Below, in pieces: positions 38,948-50,458 of a stretch of 64,000 bases of DNA. The stretch spans positions 1,178,001 to 1,242,000 of the forward strand of contig OY723310.1 in NCBI GenBank assembly GCA_963210315.1. Reading direction: 5' to 3'. The DNA is from Rhynchopus euleeides. Its lineage: Eukaryota > Euglenozoa > Diplonemea > Diplonemida > Diplonemidae. The position numbers were made by a program, and so were the translations under genes. How positions within the stretch are numbered: position 1 is the first letter of the stretch; each line of letters opens with the position of its first letter. A model generated the notes under the pieces. That model ran no database searches. It was not told the origin of the DNA and worked only from the letters and a program-made list of their open reading frames with translations.

Positions 38948-39975
38948 TACTGCGTGTGGCCACTCTGGGAAGGAACCTGTTCAACTGAATGAATGTCAAG
39001 AGAGAAGGGAACACGGAAAGCTGGTGGTCTTCTTGCACAGAACATCCCCATACAGCCTGCCGGTGCGGTGTGAAGCGATCGCTCCGCATCTGCACGGTGA
39101 TGTATTTCGTGAGTTGTGACGACGTGGAACTGCCCAGAACAAGTGTCACCCTGTGCCTTCTCTCCGTGTCAACCTGTGCGACTGCGAATCCTCTGGCAGC
39201 ATGTGTGCACGTCACTGCCTGGCCAGACTGGTGGCTGTCGGTGCCGAAGTGCTGCATACAGTCGCACACCTTTTAACGTATTTCTGGAGTTCGACGTCGC
39301 CACAACTGGGGAGGGAGGGAGGGGGTACACACCCTCCCATTGTGCATTGATCTGTGTGTACAACATATCTGGTGTAGTGACTACAAGAAGGACTAGCATT
39401 GCAAGAAGGTGCTGGGCGACTTACTTTTCCATTCACTCTCGACGATCAAGCCCCCCCCCCCCCCCTCACTGCTGCACCGCCTGAACCCTTTAGCGATTAC
39501 ACGTTTCGCCTCCACGCCTACGCCTGTGTGTCCTGCTGTGTTGCCACCTCCACCGCCGACCACAACTCCCAGGCGCCGCCCACTCCCCCTGCAGGCATTG
39601 CACTCTCTCGGTGCTGCCACGCACACACTGCCCAGCCAGCACCCGCTTCTCTGCACTTCTCTTTCACGACGTGATGTCAACAGTGCGGCGCATCCCAACG
39701 GCAGGTTTAGCTACCGGCGCCTCGCTTCCGTAAGATACAGACACCGCTCTCTCTCCCCCTCTCTGCTGTTCATCACCCCCGTCTCCACCCCCTCCCTCCA
39801 CCCGTCAGCCCCTGGGATCCTCTTGCCTCCCCTGCGGCGACCCCCCGCCCCCGTTCTCCCCTAGGCTGAGGACTGCGGGACCTGTCACACTAACTCATCC
39901 TGCCGCCGTGGCACGGTGGCTGAGGGCGAAGCCTTAACGTCGACCCCCGTTTTCTGGTGCTGAGGTTGTTCACCG
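38948..39975. other. Duplicated 3' flank and polycystin upstream region
   Basis: 38948 to about 39320 is the common 3' flank of the WD40 copies. 39592-39858 is also present at 36443-36720. A poly-C run lies near 39450. No gene; presumed promoter of the channel gene. Confidence 0.55.
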
Positions 39976-42852
39976 ATGAAGCGGCACAGCCGTCAGGACC
40001 GTCAGAACGATGTGCAGCAGAACACAGACACCCTGCTGCGGTATCTCGAGAAGATGATCCAGCAGTCGCAGACAAGGCGCCGCCTGCCTTGGTTTACAAT
40101 CTTCCTCCTGTGCATTGTGGTGGTGCTGTTCCTCGAGGGCAACGACCTCACTGAGAGATCTGAGGATTTCTACCACTTTACGGCGACACAGGTGAGGCTG
40201 GACGAGGAGAACTTCAGGAAGATACAGAACACCACCATGTTTTGGGAATGGCTGGAGGCACAGGCTGTCACGATGGTCAGCGCGGCGCAGAAAAGGCTGG
40301 ACCCGCAGGATCCGAACCAGCTCTTCTCCTTCCTCCTCGTCAGGCAGTATCAGACGAACAACTCTGCGGAGAACTGCAACACGGAGGCGATGCTGAAATT
40401 CCTCCCCACAACGGTGTACGACAAATTCCGCAAGACATGCGCCACGCAGTACTCCCCCTCCGCCCTGGAGACGGCGCCGCTCGGGGAGGGCGCGGACACA
40501 ACCGGGTTCTCCGTCAACAAGCCCCCCTGGGTCACGGAGGCATGGCGATCCTCAAACCCGGAGGGGGCGAAGTATCCAAAGCAGGTTACCTCGCTGACGC
40601 TGCAAGGTGAGATCGCCGACTATGCGGAAATCACAAAGGCATACTCATTGCTTTTCACGCTGCACATGACACCTGACGCGATACGGCAGGAGGTGGCTGC
40701 GTTGAAAAGGCTCACCTGGGTTGGAATCGACACCCGCGCTATTGTCGTGGAGGTGCTGACATACAACGCGGCAATCAAACGCTTCCTCATCTGCTCATTC
40801 CTCCTGGAGATCTCCCCAGGCACGGCGTGGGTGAAAAGCATCTTCGGAGACAGGTTTATGATATTCAGCGTCGATGACCCAGCAGGAGTAATGCTGCTTA
40901 TCCTTCACTGCACCTGCATACTTTTCCTCCTGGTTGACACCCTGAAGTGTGTGGTAGACGCGTGGAGGAACAGGGCCCTTTCCGACGGCAGGGGTCTGTC
41001 GTGGCGTGTGGTCAACCAAATCGGGTTTTTCGCAGTGCTGCAGACATCCGCATTCGTCATGTTCTGTTGGGCTGCCTATCTCAGATGCGTGCTGTGGAGT
41101 GAAGGGATCACCATCGATGCAGACACCATGGCTTTCAGCACCGCAGAGTTTAAGGTGAACAGGGATGCGCCAGGAGACGATCCAAATCTCCCTGAGTACC
41201 TCGCCCTCTGGGAGTGGTTTGCAATGTATGCGGATTACTTCGAATCGGCTCGGAATGTCCTGACGCTCGCAGGCTTGCTTCTCTGGCTCCGGATCTTCGA
41301 GTTTCTGCAGCACTTCACCAGGCTAAGTATACTGACAGAGACTGTCAGCAGCTCGATCCGGGAATGCGTTGTGATTATAATTATCTTCGTCATAATCCTG
41401 ATGGGATTCACACTGGGTTTCACCCTTCTGTGGGGGAACCTCTCGCAGTACCGCAATGTCGCGCAAACCGCAACGTCGCTACTCATCATGGCACAGACCG
41501 GAGGCACCATACAATACCAGGCGCAGGAGCGTGAACAGCCGGTTCTCACCCCCCTCCTTGTGACAGTCTACCTTGCGCTGACAACCTTCATTATCATCAA
41601 CATGGTGATTTCCGTCATCACAATCTCCTTCAAGATGGTGCAGAATGCCATGGAGCAAGGTGCCCCGTGGACTTTCGCTGCGTTCATCCGGAGCGCGCAG
41701 AACTGGCTGGAGCTGCGGTGGAATAGGATCTGCCCGCCAGAGGAGGATTATGACCATGAGAGGCACGGAAGCGGTGACCCGGAGAGGGGGGATGTTGATG
41801 CGGCTGGGCCTGGCGTTGTGGAGGCAGGGGGGGACCCAGGAGGGGGCTTGCGGTCGCATTACAAGGCGCACAGGATTCTGACGGAGTTTATCCAGAAGAG
41901 GAAGAAGGCGAATCCCGACCAGAAGGTTTCGCTTTCAGAGGAGGAGTATTTTGAGGAGATGCACGGCAACGACCATCCCATCACAAAGCAAGCCGTTTCG
42001 GATACGTTTGGGAAAGCGTCGAGGGAGATCCGGGCCACTTCTGCTGCCATCAAGATATCTGAGCAGGCTGCGGATGCAATCACCGACCTGCTCGTCACAA
42101 TCGAGAGTTCTGTGAAGCGGATCGGTACCATGGAGTCCGACATGGCAACTCTGGATGCTTTGCAGGAGAGGCTGCTGGAGCAGCTCGAGAGCTTTGAAGA
42201 CTACCTCAGGGCGGCGACTGCGTACGCAGAGCTGACCCAGGCGCAGCGTGAGGCATCTGATGGGATCGAAGGGTTGATGAAGGAGTCGCAGGACACCGCG
42301 CGCTTTGCCGATGTCATCACAGAGCAGCACGACGTGATAACCCGGGGTGCCCGGAAGACGGGGGACATGCGGCAGCAGCAGCGGTCGCAGTCTGTTCTCT
42401 GCGCCAGCTTCAGGAAGCATGCGGAGGAGAAGTTTAAGAAGCTGGGGAGGGAGATCAACAGATCTCTGGCAGATGCGATCCCGACGAACAGGATGGGCCA
42501 GCACGCGCCTGTGGTGCTGCGGCAGGGGAAGGGGAAAGGTATCATCGGGTCTGTGGAGGCGCACGGCTACATCAGGCAACCCCACGACGACATGGATGAC
42601 GAGGCGGCTATCCTCTACCAGCACATCGCAGATGCCGGGAAGCTTGCCCCGCCGCCCCCGCGGAAAAACGGCCCGTCATCCCCGCAAGCGGGGTCGCGGC
42701 ACAAGCCAATGGATGAACAAGGGAAACACCCCCGGAAGCTGTCGCTCTCGGACCGAAAGGACATCAAAGACCGCATGCAGAAGCAAGTTGACGATGGCGA
42801 TGAGGGCGGCCCTCCGCAGGAAAACAGAGGGTCACCCGTGTCACCGCGTTGA
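39976..42852 (+). CDS. Polycystin-2-like (TRPP) cation channel
   Basis: 958 aa. A membrane segment near residue 40-55 (FTIFLLCIVVVLFLEG) precedes a large extracytosolic loop that ends in the polycystin signature LTWVGIDTRAIVVEVLTYNA. Then come MLLILHCTCILFLLVDTL, IGFFAVLQTSAFVMFCWAAYL, NVLTLAGLLLWLRIFEFLQ and CVVIIIIFVIILMGFTLGF. A pore-helix-like TSLLIMAQTGG and VYLALTTFIIINMVISVITI follow, giving six segments. The C-terminal third is cytosolic, with a coiled coil (about 690-760, ESSVKRIGTMESDMATLD…) and a basic, proline-rich end. Family members form ciliary or flagellar calcium-permeable channels. Single exon, stop TGA. The filter differs from animal PKD2, so selectivity cannot be read off. 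Confidence 0.88.
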   Translation: MKRHSRQDRQNDVQQNTDTLLRYLEKMIQQSQTRRRLPWFTIFLLCIVVVLFLEGNDLTERSEDFYHFTATQVRLDEENFRKIQNTTMFWEWLEAQAVTMVSAAQKRLDPQDPNQLFSFLLVRQYQTNNSAENCNTEAMLKFLPTTVYDKFRKTCATQYSPSALETAPLGEGADTTGFSVNKPPWVTEAWRSSNPEGAKYPKQVTSLTLQGEIADYAEITKAYSLLFTLHMTPDAIRQEVAALKRLTWVGIDTRAIVVEVLTYNAAIKRFLICSFLLEISPGTAWVKSIFGDRFMIFSVDDPAGVMLLILHCTCILFLLVDTLKCVVDAWRNRALSDGRGLSWRVVNQIGFFAVLQTSAFVMFCWAAYLRCVLWSEGITIDADTMAFSTAEFKVNRDAPGDDPNLPEYLALWEWFAMYADYFESARNVLTLAGLLLWLRIFEFLQHFTRLSILTETVSSSIRECVVIIIIFVIILMGFTLGFTLLWGNLSQYRNVAQTATSLLIMAQTGGTIQYQAQEREQPVLTPLLVTVYLALTTFIIINMVISVITISFKMVQNAMEQGAPWTFAAFIRSAQNWLELRWNRICPPEEDYDHERHGSGDPERGDVDAAGPGVVEAGGDPGGGLRSHYKAHRILTEFIQKRKKANPDQKVSLSEEEYFEEMHGNDHPITKQAVSDTFGKASREIRATSAAIKISEQAADAITDLLVTIESSVKRIGTMESDMATLDALQERLLEQLESFEDYLRAATAYAELTQAQREASDGIEGLMKESQDTARFADVITEQHDVITRGARKTGDMRQQQRSQSVLCASFRKHAEEKFKKLGREINRSLADAIPTNRMGQHAPVVLRQGKGKGIIGSVEAHGYIRQPHDDMDDEAAILYQHIADAGKLAPPPPRKNGPSSPQAGSRHKPMDEQGKHPRKLSLSDRKDIKDRMQKQVDDGDEGGPPQENRGSPVSPR

Positions 42853-42887
42853 GGTTGGGGGGGGGGGGGTCAGGGGGTGGGTGGGGT

Positions 42888-43056
42888 TGTGTAGAGATAG
42901 TGGTTTTAAGTGGGTAACCCTGCGCGGATCTGTGCCCACTCCCCGCCCACCCCTACGTCACAGCGGATGCCCCACTCGGGTTAGAGTGTGGGGCCAACTC
43001 AGTGCCACTCCGAGGAGGGCGTGAGGCATAGCCAGCGTGGTGCGTGCCGCAACAGT
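42888..43056 (-). mobile_element. 5'-truncated LINE fragment a
   Basis: Reverse complement of the LINE's last coding segment (CCGTHHAGYASRPPRSG…) and 3' UTR (32212-32380), almost unchanged. Only about 35 codons remain. Opposite orientation to the full-length element. Confidence 0.9.
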
Positions 43057-43277
43057 GTGTGGGTGGGGTTGTGTGGTGAAGAAAACAAGGGGGAAAGAAA
43101 CGTGCAGGGGGTGGGGTGGGTGTGGAGGGTTGCTGGGTGTCTGTGGGTATGTATGTGTGGGCAATGACGGACACCCTCAAGCAAAGCGGCGTGCGCTTAC
43201 CTACGGGCTTGGGCAGGTTACTGGCTTGCACCTACCAGGTGCCACCGATGATTTTCAAAAAGATTCATGTGTGTGTG

Positions 43278-43713
43278 TGTGTGGTGACCACGTTTTGTGT
43301 GGGGAGATCCTGCGCGGATCATTGCCCACCCCCGCCCATTTCTACGTCACAGCGGAGGCCCCACTCGGGTTAGAGTGTGGGGCCAACTCAGTGCCACTCC
43401 GGGGAGGAGGGCGTGCAGCATAGCCGGCGTGGTGTGCTTGGCAGCAATGTGGTAGTGTTTTGCCATCGCTGTAGCAGTCACCGCATCGGTCCATGCTGTG
43501 GCGTTTGCAGAAGCCCATAGTGACCGGGAGCCCGTCCCCCTCCTTGTGGTGGTTGCGGCAGCACACCTCCTCCGGGAGGCGCCGCTTCTGGCATGCCGAG
43601 CAACGGGGCTTCCAATGCAACTTGCAGGCAAGCACCTTTGCGTTCCTCCTGGCACCAGGGGGAGCAGTTCGGGGGGCAGCGCCCCTCCGCTCCCATGGGC
43701 GCCCTACCCGGCT
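43278..43713 (-). mobile_element. 5'-truncated LINE fragment b (divergent subfamily)
   Basis: Encodes, on the minus strand, a relative of the last 120 or so residues of ORF2, including both zinc-module repeats with identical spacing but many substitutions. The 3' UTR differs after CCGCGCAGG. The 3' end joins (TG)n at 43269-43282, and the truncated 5' end joins the (TG)n of the next unit. Confidence 0.88.
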
Positions 43714-43730
43714 GTTGTGTGTGTGTGTGT

Positions 43731-44083
43731 GGTTATAAAGTTTTAAGGCGGTGTCGCCCTGCACGGGCAGTAGCACCTCCCCTTCAGTATCGCACTCCCG
43801 AAGGATTCCCCAACACGACGTGACACCGGTTTCGACGCGTACTCTTCGTACCCCTCCCCCCGGCCGCGTCTCTTCAGCGAAGAACCGGGGATAATCGGAC
43901 CAGGGCTAGCTAAACCCTGGTGGTGTCACGGGTGGGGTTGGAGAGGGAGAAAAAGGAAGAAATGAAGTTGCGAAAAAGTCAAACACTGACACGTGAAATC
44001 AATAAAAAGGGTGGTATATATCGCCCCCTTGCTGCGACGAAGACACTAAATAGTCAGGCCGCTTCAAGAGTCTTGAGGGCTTG
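43731..44083 (-). mobile_element. SINE-like unit 1
   Basis: A 350-bp sequence that on the minus strand starts CAAGCCCTCAAGACTCTT and ends CCTTAAAACTTTATAACC followed by (AC)n. The same fixed 5' boundary is seen in all complete copies. No ORF. The (AC)n tail matches that of the LINE fragments, suggesting mobilisation by the same machinery. Confidence 0.75.
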
Positions 44084-44530
44084 AAGGAAGAAACAGGTTG
44101 CTGATGAGTCTCAGGAGCAGGCACCTTTTGTCCGCCCACATGACCTTCGCCCGAAGGCGAACCTCGTCCAGCTTGGCTCGATCGCCACAGAGAAGGGGAT
44201 CATTCTCCGCTGTGGTGAACATCTTAAAAACCGAGGGTGCAGAGGTGGGGCAGCCCACTGGTGCGACAGCAGGCCGCCCCCGGATAGCTATAACTAGTGC
44301 ATAGGAAGAATACGACGGCACACGCAACAGATGCCGAAGGCACAACGGCGGGTCACTTTTAACCACCAGAGGAGTGGCACTCCCGAGGGGTGGGGAAGGG
44401 GGGGTAGTCACAACACTTTCGAAGGAAGAAAAGGGGCAAATGGGATGTTTTGTGCAAGGTAGAAAGGAAGTCACAACATGAGGCAGGGGGGATTGCTCAT
44501 CAGGCCTGGGGGAATAGAGGGTTTGTGTGT
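44084..44530. repeat. Extension block of about 440 bp, first copy
   Basis: Begins AAGGAAGAAACAGGTTGCTG and ends at TTTGTGTGTGG before unit 2. Repeated at 45246-45691 with few substitutions, so the block plus its units form a tandem duplication of about 1.16 kb (43731-44894 and 44895-46043). Confidence 0.8.
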
Positions 44531-44881
44531 GGTTATAAAGTTTTAAGGCGGTGTCGCCCTGCACGGGCAGTAGCACCTCCCCTTCAGTATCGCACTCCCG
44601 AAGGATTCCCCAACACGACGTGACACCGGTTTCGACGCGTACTCTTCGTACCCCTCCCCCCGGCCGCGTCTCTTCAGCGAAGAACCGGAGATAATCGGAC
44701 CAGGGCTAGCTAAACCCTGGTGGTGTCACGGGTGGGGTTGGAGAGGGAGAAAAGGAAGAAATGAAGTTGCGAAAAAGTCAAATACTGACACGTGAAATCA
44801 ATAAAAAAGCGGTATATATCGCCCCCTTGCTGCGACAAAGACACTAAATAGTCAGGCCGCTTCAAGAGTCTTGAGGGCTTG
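44531..44881 (-). mobile_element. SINE-like unit 2
   Basis: As unit 1, bounded by (TG)n on both sides. Confidence 0.75.
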
Positions 44882-44894
44882 TGTGTGTGTGTGT

Positions 44895-45245
44895 GGTTAT
44901 GAAGTTTTAAGGCGGTGTCGCCCTGCACGGGCAGTAGCACCTCCCCTTCAGTATCGCACTCCCGAAGGATTCCCCAACACGACGTGACACCGGTTTCGAC
45001 GCGTACTCTTCGTACCCCTCCCCCCGGCCGCGTCTCTTCAGCGAAGAACCGGGGATAATCGGACCAGGGCTAGCTAAACCCTGGTGGTGTCACGGGTGGG
45101 GTTGGAGAGGGAGAAAAGGAAGAAATGAAGTTGCGAAAAAGTCAAACACTGACACGTGAAATCAATAAAAAATCGGTATATATCGCCCCCTTGCTGCGAC
45201 AAAGACACTAAATAGTCAGGCCGCTCCAAGAGTCTTGAGGGCTTG
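44895..45245 (-). mobile_element. SINE-like unit 3
   Basis: As unit 1; first half of the second 1.16-kb tandem copy. Confidence 0.75.
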
Positions 45246-45691
45246 AAGGAAGAAACAGGTTGCTGATGAGTCTCAGGAGCAGGCACCTTTTGTCCGCCCA
45301 CATGACCTTCGCCCGAAGGCGAACCTCGTCCAGCTTGGCTCGATCGCCACAGAGAAGGGGATCATTCTCCGCTGTGGTGAACATCTTAAAAACCGAGGGT
45401 GCAGAGGTGGGGCAGCCCACTGGTGCGACAGCAGACCGCCCCCGGATAGCTATTACTAGTGCATAGGAAGAATACGACGGCACACGCAACAGATGCCGAA
45501 GGCACAACGGCGGGTCACTTTTAACCACCAGAGGAGTGGCACTCCCGAGGGGTGGGGTAGGGGGGAAGTCACAACACTTTCGAAGGAAGTAAAGGGGCAA
45601 ATGGGATGTTTTGTGCAAGGTAGAAAGGAAGTCACAACATGAGGCAGGGGGGATTGCTCATCAGGCCTGGGGGAATAGAGGGTTTGTGTGT
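45246..45691. repeat. Extension block of about 440 bp, second copy
   Basis: Near-identical to 44084-44530. Confidence 0.8.
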
Positions 45692-46043
45692 GGTTATAAA
45701 GTTTTAAGGCGGTGTCGCCCTGCACGGGCAGTAGCACCTCCCCTTCAGTATCGCACTCCCGAAGGATTCCCCAACACGACGTGACACCGGTTTCGACGCG
45801 TACTCTTCGTACCCCTCCCCCCGGCCGCGTCTCTTCAGCGAAGAACCGGGGATAATCGGACCAGGGCTAGCTAAACCCTGGTGGTGTCACGGGTGGGGTT
45901 GGAGAGGGAGAAAAGGAAGAAATGAAGTTGCGAAAAAGTCAAACACTGACACGTGAAATCAATAAAAAGGGTGGTATATATCGCCCCCTTGCTGCGACGA
46001 AGACACTAAATAGTCAGGCCGCTTCAAGAGTCTTGAGGGCTTG
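45692..46043 (-). mobile_element. SINE-like unit 4
   Basis: As unit 1; followed by (TG)n and a short LINE 3'-UTR scrap (46058-46105). Confidence 0.75.
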
Positions 46044-46460
46044 TGTGTGTGTGTGTGTGGTGACCACGTTTTGTGTGGGGAGATCCTGCGCGGATCATAG
46101 CCCACCCTGTGTGTGTGGGTCATCATTACCACGAAGCGCGCGGAGCCCGCGGGGGAGGTGTGACTCTACGACGCGCTACTGCATTCGGGATGCGTCGTCA
46201 CTCGCCTGCACCTTCATCGTGCGTGGGTTTGCACTGAGGTGTGCTGCCCTAGCACGGTACGCCCACCGGAGTGGATCTTACCATGTGACACCGCTCTTGC
46301 TGGCAAAAGGGGGGTGGCGCCACTCACCCGGGTCCGTCATCACGCTTTCGCACTCGGGAGTCTGCTGCCCAAGTCTTGCCCCCTTGCTGCGACAGTGACA
46401 TTAACTGGTCAAGCCGCCCTAGGTGCCCGGGGGCATTGTGTGTGTGTGTGTGTGTGTGTT
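46044..46460 (-). mobile_element. Related retroposon, divergent family member
   Basis: On the minus strand its 5' part resembles the SINE-like units (shared CCCCCTTGCTGCGAC and GACATTAACTGGTCAAGCCGC-like block near 46381-46425), but the rest is unrelated. It is bounded on both sides by (TG)n. At 46460 a further (TG)n abuts a scrap resembling the LINE 3' UTR (GGTGGGCTAACCCTGCACGG). Confidence 0.55.
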
Positions 46461-46575
46461 GATCACTTTTTAGGTGGGCTAACCCTGCACGGTCCTGTGT
46501 GTGTAAGAGTGGAGGCAGCACTAGAGTTCGCTCGGTGCGTCTGATACTAAACAAAAAAGACTAACGCGTGTGTGT

Positions 46576-46757
46576 GGTTATCAAGTTTTAAGGCGGTGTC
46601 GCCCTGCACGGGCAGTAGCACCTCCCCTTCAGTATCTCACTCCCGAAGGATTCCCCAACACGACGTGACACCGGTTTCGACGCGTACTCTTCGTACCCCT
46701 CCCCCCGGCCGCGTCTCTTCAGCGAATAACCAGGGATAATCGGACCAGGGCTAGCTA
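46576..46757 (-). mobile_element. SINE-like unit 5, truncated at a duplication breakpoint
   Basis: Matches unit 1 up to GGGCTAGCTAAA, then switches at 46758 to the 5' flank of the B-box/WD40 unit. The junction marks one edge of the segmental duplication. Confidence 0.75.
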
Positions 46758-46931
46758 AAGCGCCGTCACCACACAGGACACTGCCTCTTAGCCTGCCCCT
46801 TGTCAGCAGCACACGTGTGGGGGAACGCTTCGGCAGTGCAGTGCACAGCGAGCGGGGGTCGGGCACGAAACCACTCACAGCGCAAAGCAGACCACACACC
46901 ACCACTGACGACAGGATACACGGCAGGCACT

Positions 46932-49451
46932 ATGGGCTGGCAGGGTAGTGTGCAGCACGTCCCACTGGTGGCGACATGCGAGTTGTGCAGCGCGCCCGCT
47001 ACACAGCAGTGCGGGGTGTGTGTCGACCTGCTGCTGTGTGCCAACCCTGCCTGCTACGAAGCGGCGCACCCGCGTGCCATGGACAGGGACGCACACCGCA
47101 GCACCCTCGGGCCAGTCGGGGCAGTGCAGGGGACGCTGCCCCCCGAAGCGAACACGCACACCGGGTGCAGGGAGGCAGGGTGCAGCAGTGCGCTGACATG
47201 CCAGCACGGGATGGCGGGAGCTACGGCTGCGCAGAAGAGAATCAGACAGCGCTTGGCATCCTTCGGGACACGGCTTGCGGAACAGCGCGGCAGCGCAGAG
47301 CAGATGCTGGTGTCGGTGCGGGACTGCATTGCCCAAGAGGACAGCGCGCAGGCACAACTGCAGCAGGAGCTGCGTGCTGCCTACCTGGTGCTGCACGAGG
47401 CACTCGCCAGGCAGGAGTGTGCCATGGAGGCGGAGCTGCAGCGGGCGTTCGTGGCACACCGGTGGGGCCTGCGGCAGGACGAGCAGGCGCTCGTGGCGTT
47501 TGTCGCGGAGGCCACCGCCCTGCTGCACCACATGGAGGGGATTGCCCAGCAGGCTCCCGGGTACGCACTGCAGCTTGCGGAGCAGAAGCCGGAGGTGCTG
47601 GACCACCTCGCGCCGTTGCGGCAGCGGCAGGTGCGTGTGCCCCACAGCATGACGCTTGACATACCGATAGCGTCCTTATTCAACTTTACGTGGCGAGCGG
47701 CAAAGGTGACGACCAGTGGGCCCAGCGCCACGCATGCCCAGACACTGAACCCAAACAGTGGCTACACACGATTCCCACACACGGTTGTCTGCGGTGAGGA
47801 AAAGAGACACCCTTAGGTCTCTGCAAAAACCTGCCGCTGGTTAGCAACCTGGGGCGCCACCCCCTAAAGTGTGAGGGGACCCGGTGGCTCAAGAAGGGTT
47901 TCCGGATCCCACGCGGAGTGAGGGTAACTAGCTAGTCTTTACCCATGGGAAGACATTGTGTGTAATGCACTCCTACGTTTTTCCAACCTTTTCGGACTTT
48001 CATCCCGTCCCCCCACGTAGTGCGAGTCCTATACGCGTCCCGAACGTACTAGGGCCACTCCCACCTGTACGTTACACTGTGTGAAACAGAGACGCAACTG
48101 CGGTGGTCTGACCTCCGTCTATGACAGAAGGGAGGCGGGCTACTCCGGCCCGGAAGCCCGCGCAGGGGGTCGCCGTGGAGGACACAGGACGAGGGGCGCC
48201 CGGCCCCCATTGGAGGTCTTGGGATCTCGGTTCTTTGGGCTCAGGGTTCCCCCTTCCTAGACCAGGTCACCACCCCGGCTATTCCGGCTCCATGCACAAG
48301 GCATTTCAGCACCGAGGTAACCACCCCACCGCTGACTCTGTTCACCCCCCGCGCAGTGCAATGCGAGGGGATTAGCAGGGGCGCCACGTGCAGGCGTCAG
48401 GCGGCTTTAACCCCCCGACATACCGATAGCGTCCATTGTGCGTGCGATGCAGAGTGGCGGGGTGGTGCAGGCGGACGTGCAGAGCGTACCACAGGCAGCT
48501 CGTGACCAGGGCACCACACAGGCCGACACAGGGTCTGCACCGCTTGTCAAGCTGAAGTGCACGAAGGTCGTGGAGACATCGCCATACACTTTCGGGATCG
48601 CAGTGCACCCGACGGGGCAGCAGTTTGTCACAGGCAACAGGAAAGGCGTCGTTGCTTTGTGGGAAACCAGCACACTGACCACAGTGCAGTCCGGGAAACA
48701 TGAGGGTCAGGTTCTGACATGCGACGTGTCAGGCGACGGGGTGTGGATTGCGTCGGGTGCTGAAGACAACACTGCGAGGGTCTGGGACACCAGGTTGTCC
48801 GGTTCGAAGTCTGGTTCGCTGTGGCCCTGGGCGAGGGACAGCTCACACACGGACCTGAGGCAGGTGCACAAGCTGACCGCACACACGGATAAGGTGTATT
48901 GTGTGAGGTTCAAGCCCGGGGGAGGGCCACTCGCTACTGTGAGTATTGACAAAACCGCCAGGCTGTGGGACTTCGAAAGTGGCCAGAGCCAGGGCCACGT
49001 GACATGCGACCACGTACTCTTCACCTGCTGCTGGTGCCCTGACGGCAGGCTGGCATTAGGGTCGGATGGTGGTGGTGTCAAGCTGTGGGATACGCGATCC
49101 CCCTCTACCACGTCTCTGTCTCAAGAAGGTGCTATCTGGGCTGTCTGCCCCAGCAGGTACGGGCACCGCATCGTGTGTGGAGGCATGGGGGAGTCGGTCG
49201 TGGTGTGGGATGTGCGGCAGCAGCAGCAGCTCACCTCCATGAAGGTGGGTGGCTTTGTGCACGCACTTCAGCTTATGCCAGAAGGCGACCTCCTTTGCGG
49301 CGGGAGGGACAAACTGCGTGTGTATGACGGGATGTCGTACGACCTCCTTGCATCGGAAGATCAATATGTATACTCCACAGCAGTGTGTGGCAACACTATA
49401 CTGACCGGGACGGACAAAGGGTTTGCCCGCTGGACATACGAACCTGTGTGA
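46932..49451 (+). pseudogene. B-box/coiled-coil/WD40 gene, copy 3 (split by insertion)
   Basis: The B-box/coiled-coil half is open to a stop at 47814-47816 inside the 740-bp insert. The WD40 half, from the ATG at 48438 to 49451, is fully open (337 aa) and has no nonsense codon. Both halves could in principle be made separately, or joined if the insert were removed from RNA. Sequence otherwise nearly identical to copies 2 and 4. Confidence 0.8.
47676..48415. mobile_element. 740-bp retroposon-like insertion, copy in gene 3
   Basis: Same insert and site as 33945-34684. The right target duplication has one change (CGACAT for TGACAT), so 18 of 19 bases match. The shared site shows that genes 1 and 3 descend from one already-disrupted ancestor. 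Confidence 0.8.
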
Positions 49452-50458
49452 TACTGCGTGTGGCCACTCTGGGAAGGAACCTGTTCAACCGAATGAATGT
49501 CAAGAGAGAAGGGAACACGGAAAGCTGGTGGTCTTCTTGCACAGAACATCCCCATACAGCCTGCCGGTGCGGTGTGAAGTGTACGCTCCAGCATCTGCAC
49601 GGTGAAGTATTTCGTGAGTTCTTCGCTCTGTGTCAACAAATGCGAATCCTCTGGCAGCATGTGTGCACGTCACTGCCTGGCCAGACTGGTGGCTGTCGGT
49701 GCCGAAGTGCTGCCTACAGTCGCACACCTTTTAACGTATTTCTGGAGTTCGACGTCGCCACAACTGGGGAGGGAGGGTCCGTTCAGTTGTCTGGAATTGT
49801 TTTCTCTCATCCCATGGAATGGGCGGGGCCGTGTCGGACAAGCAGGTGTCGCTCGTCCCTGGCAGCTGGCATTGCGTGTGCCTCCTGAGCCTCCTGTTCC
49901 TTGCTTCTCCGCGTCTGGTGTGAAGTGTCTCGGATATGCCCCTGTTCCTTTGGGCCTTCGCCCTGTGCAGCAACCCTGCTGTTCTGCCCTTCTGAGGCGA
50001 AGTGGATTGGTACCAACCCCCTCCCGTGAAACCCCCTGCCCTGCCCCTGTGTCTAATGTGCCAAGCGATGCTTGCGATCACCACCACTGTGCCAAGGCTC
50101 CATCCACACACCCAACATCGTAGCCCCAACCTCCCAGGTTTCCACACCGTACACGACTGACACACACACCCCTCTCCGGTCAGAACAGAAAAGGAAACCT
50201 TTCAGGCTGCATATATATCTTTTTATATAACCGAAGGCCAACAGACACACACACACAGCCTCCCCTCTTTTGAGGCGAAGTGAAGAAAGACCGATTTTAT
50301 CTCTCTCTCTCTCTCGCTCTTTTGTTCTCACTCTTCATCTTAGATATTTCCCCACCCCCCTCTCCAGGCGACGAGAAACCATGAGCAGCCAGTGACTCAA
50401 ACAGCGCCCCCCTTCCTCGCCCTCCCCCCCTTCCCCGCGGTGCATCTCCCCGTGGGAT
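49452..50458. other. Duplicated spacer and cyclase 5' UTR (pseudogene side)
   Basis: Near-identical to 53317-54364 apart from a deletion of about 40 bp near 49620. Contains a TATA-rich stretch (ATATATATC…TTATATAA, 50211-50230), a (CT)n tract and a C-rich leader. No gene. Confidence 0.6.

Noticed and set aside
44097..44130. Hammerhead-ribozyme-like CTGATGAG beside GAAAC in the SINE extension block
   Set aside because: The two core strands are in the wrong order and only 8 nt apart; no three-stem fold can be drawn.
43714..46050. LTR retrotransposon read from the repeated 350-bp units
   Set aside because: No TG…CA ends, primer-binding site or gag-pol between units; all 3' ends are (AC)n, as for non-LTR insertions.
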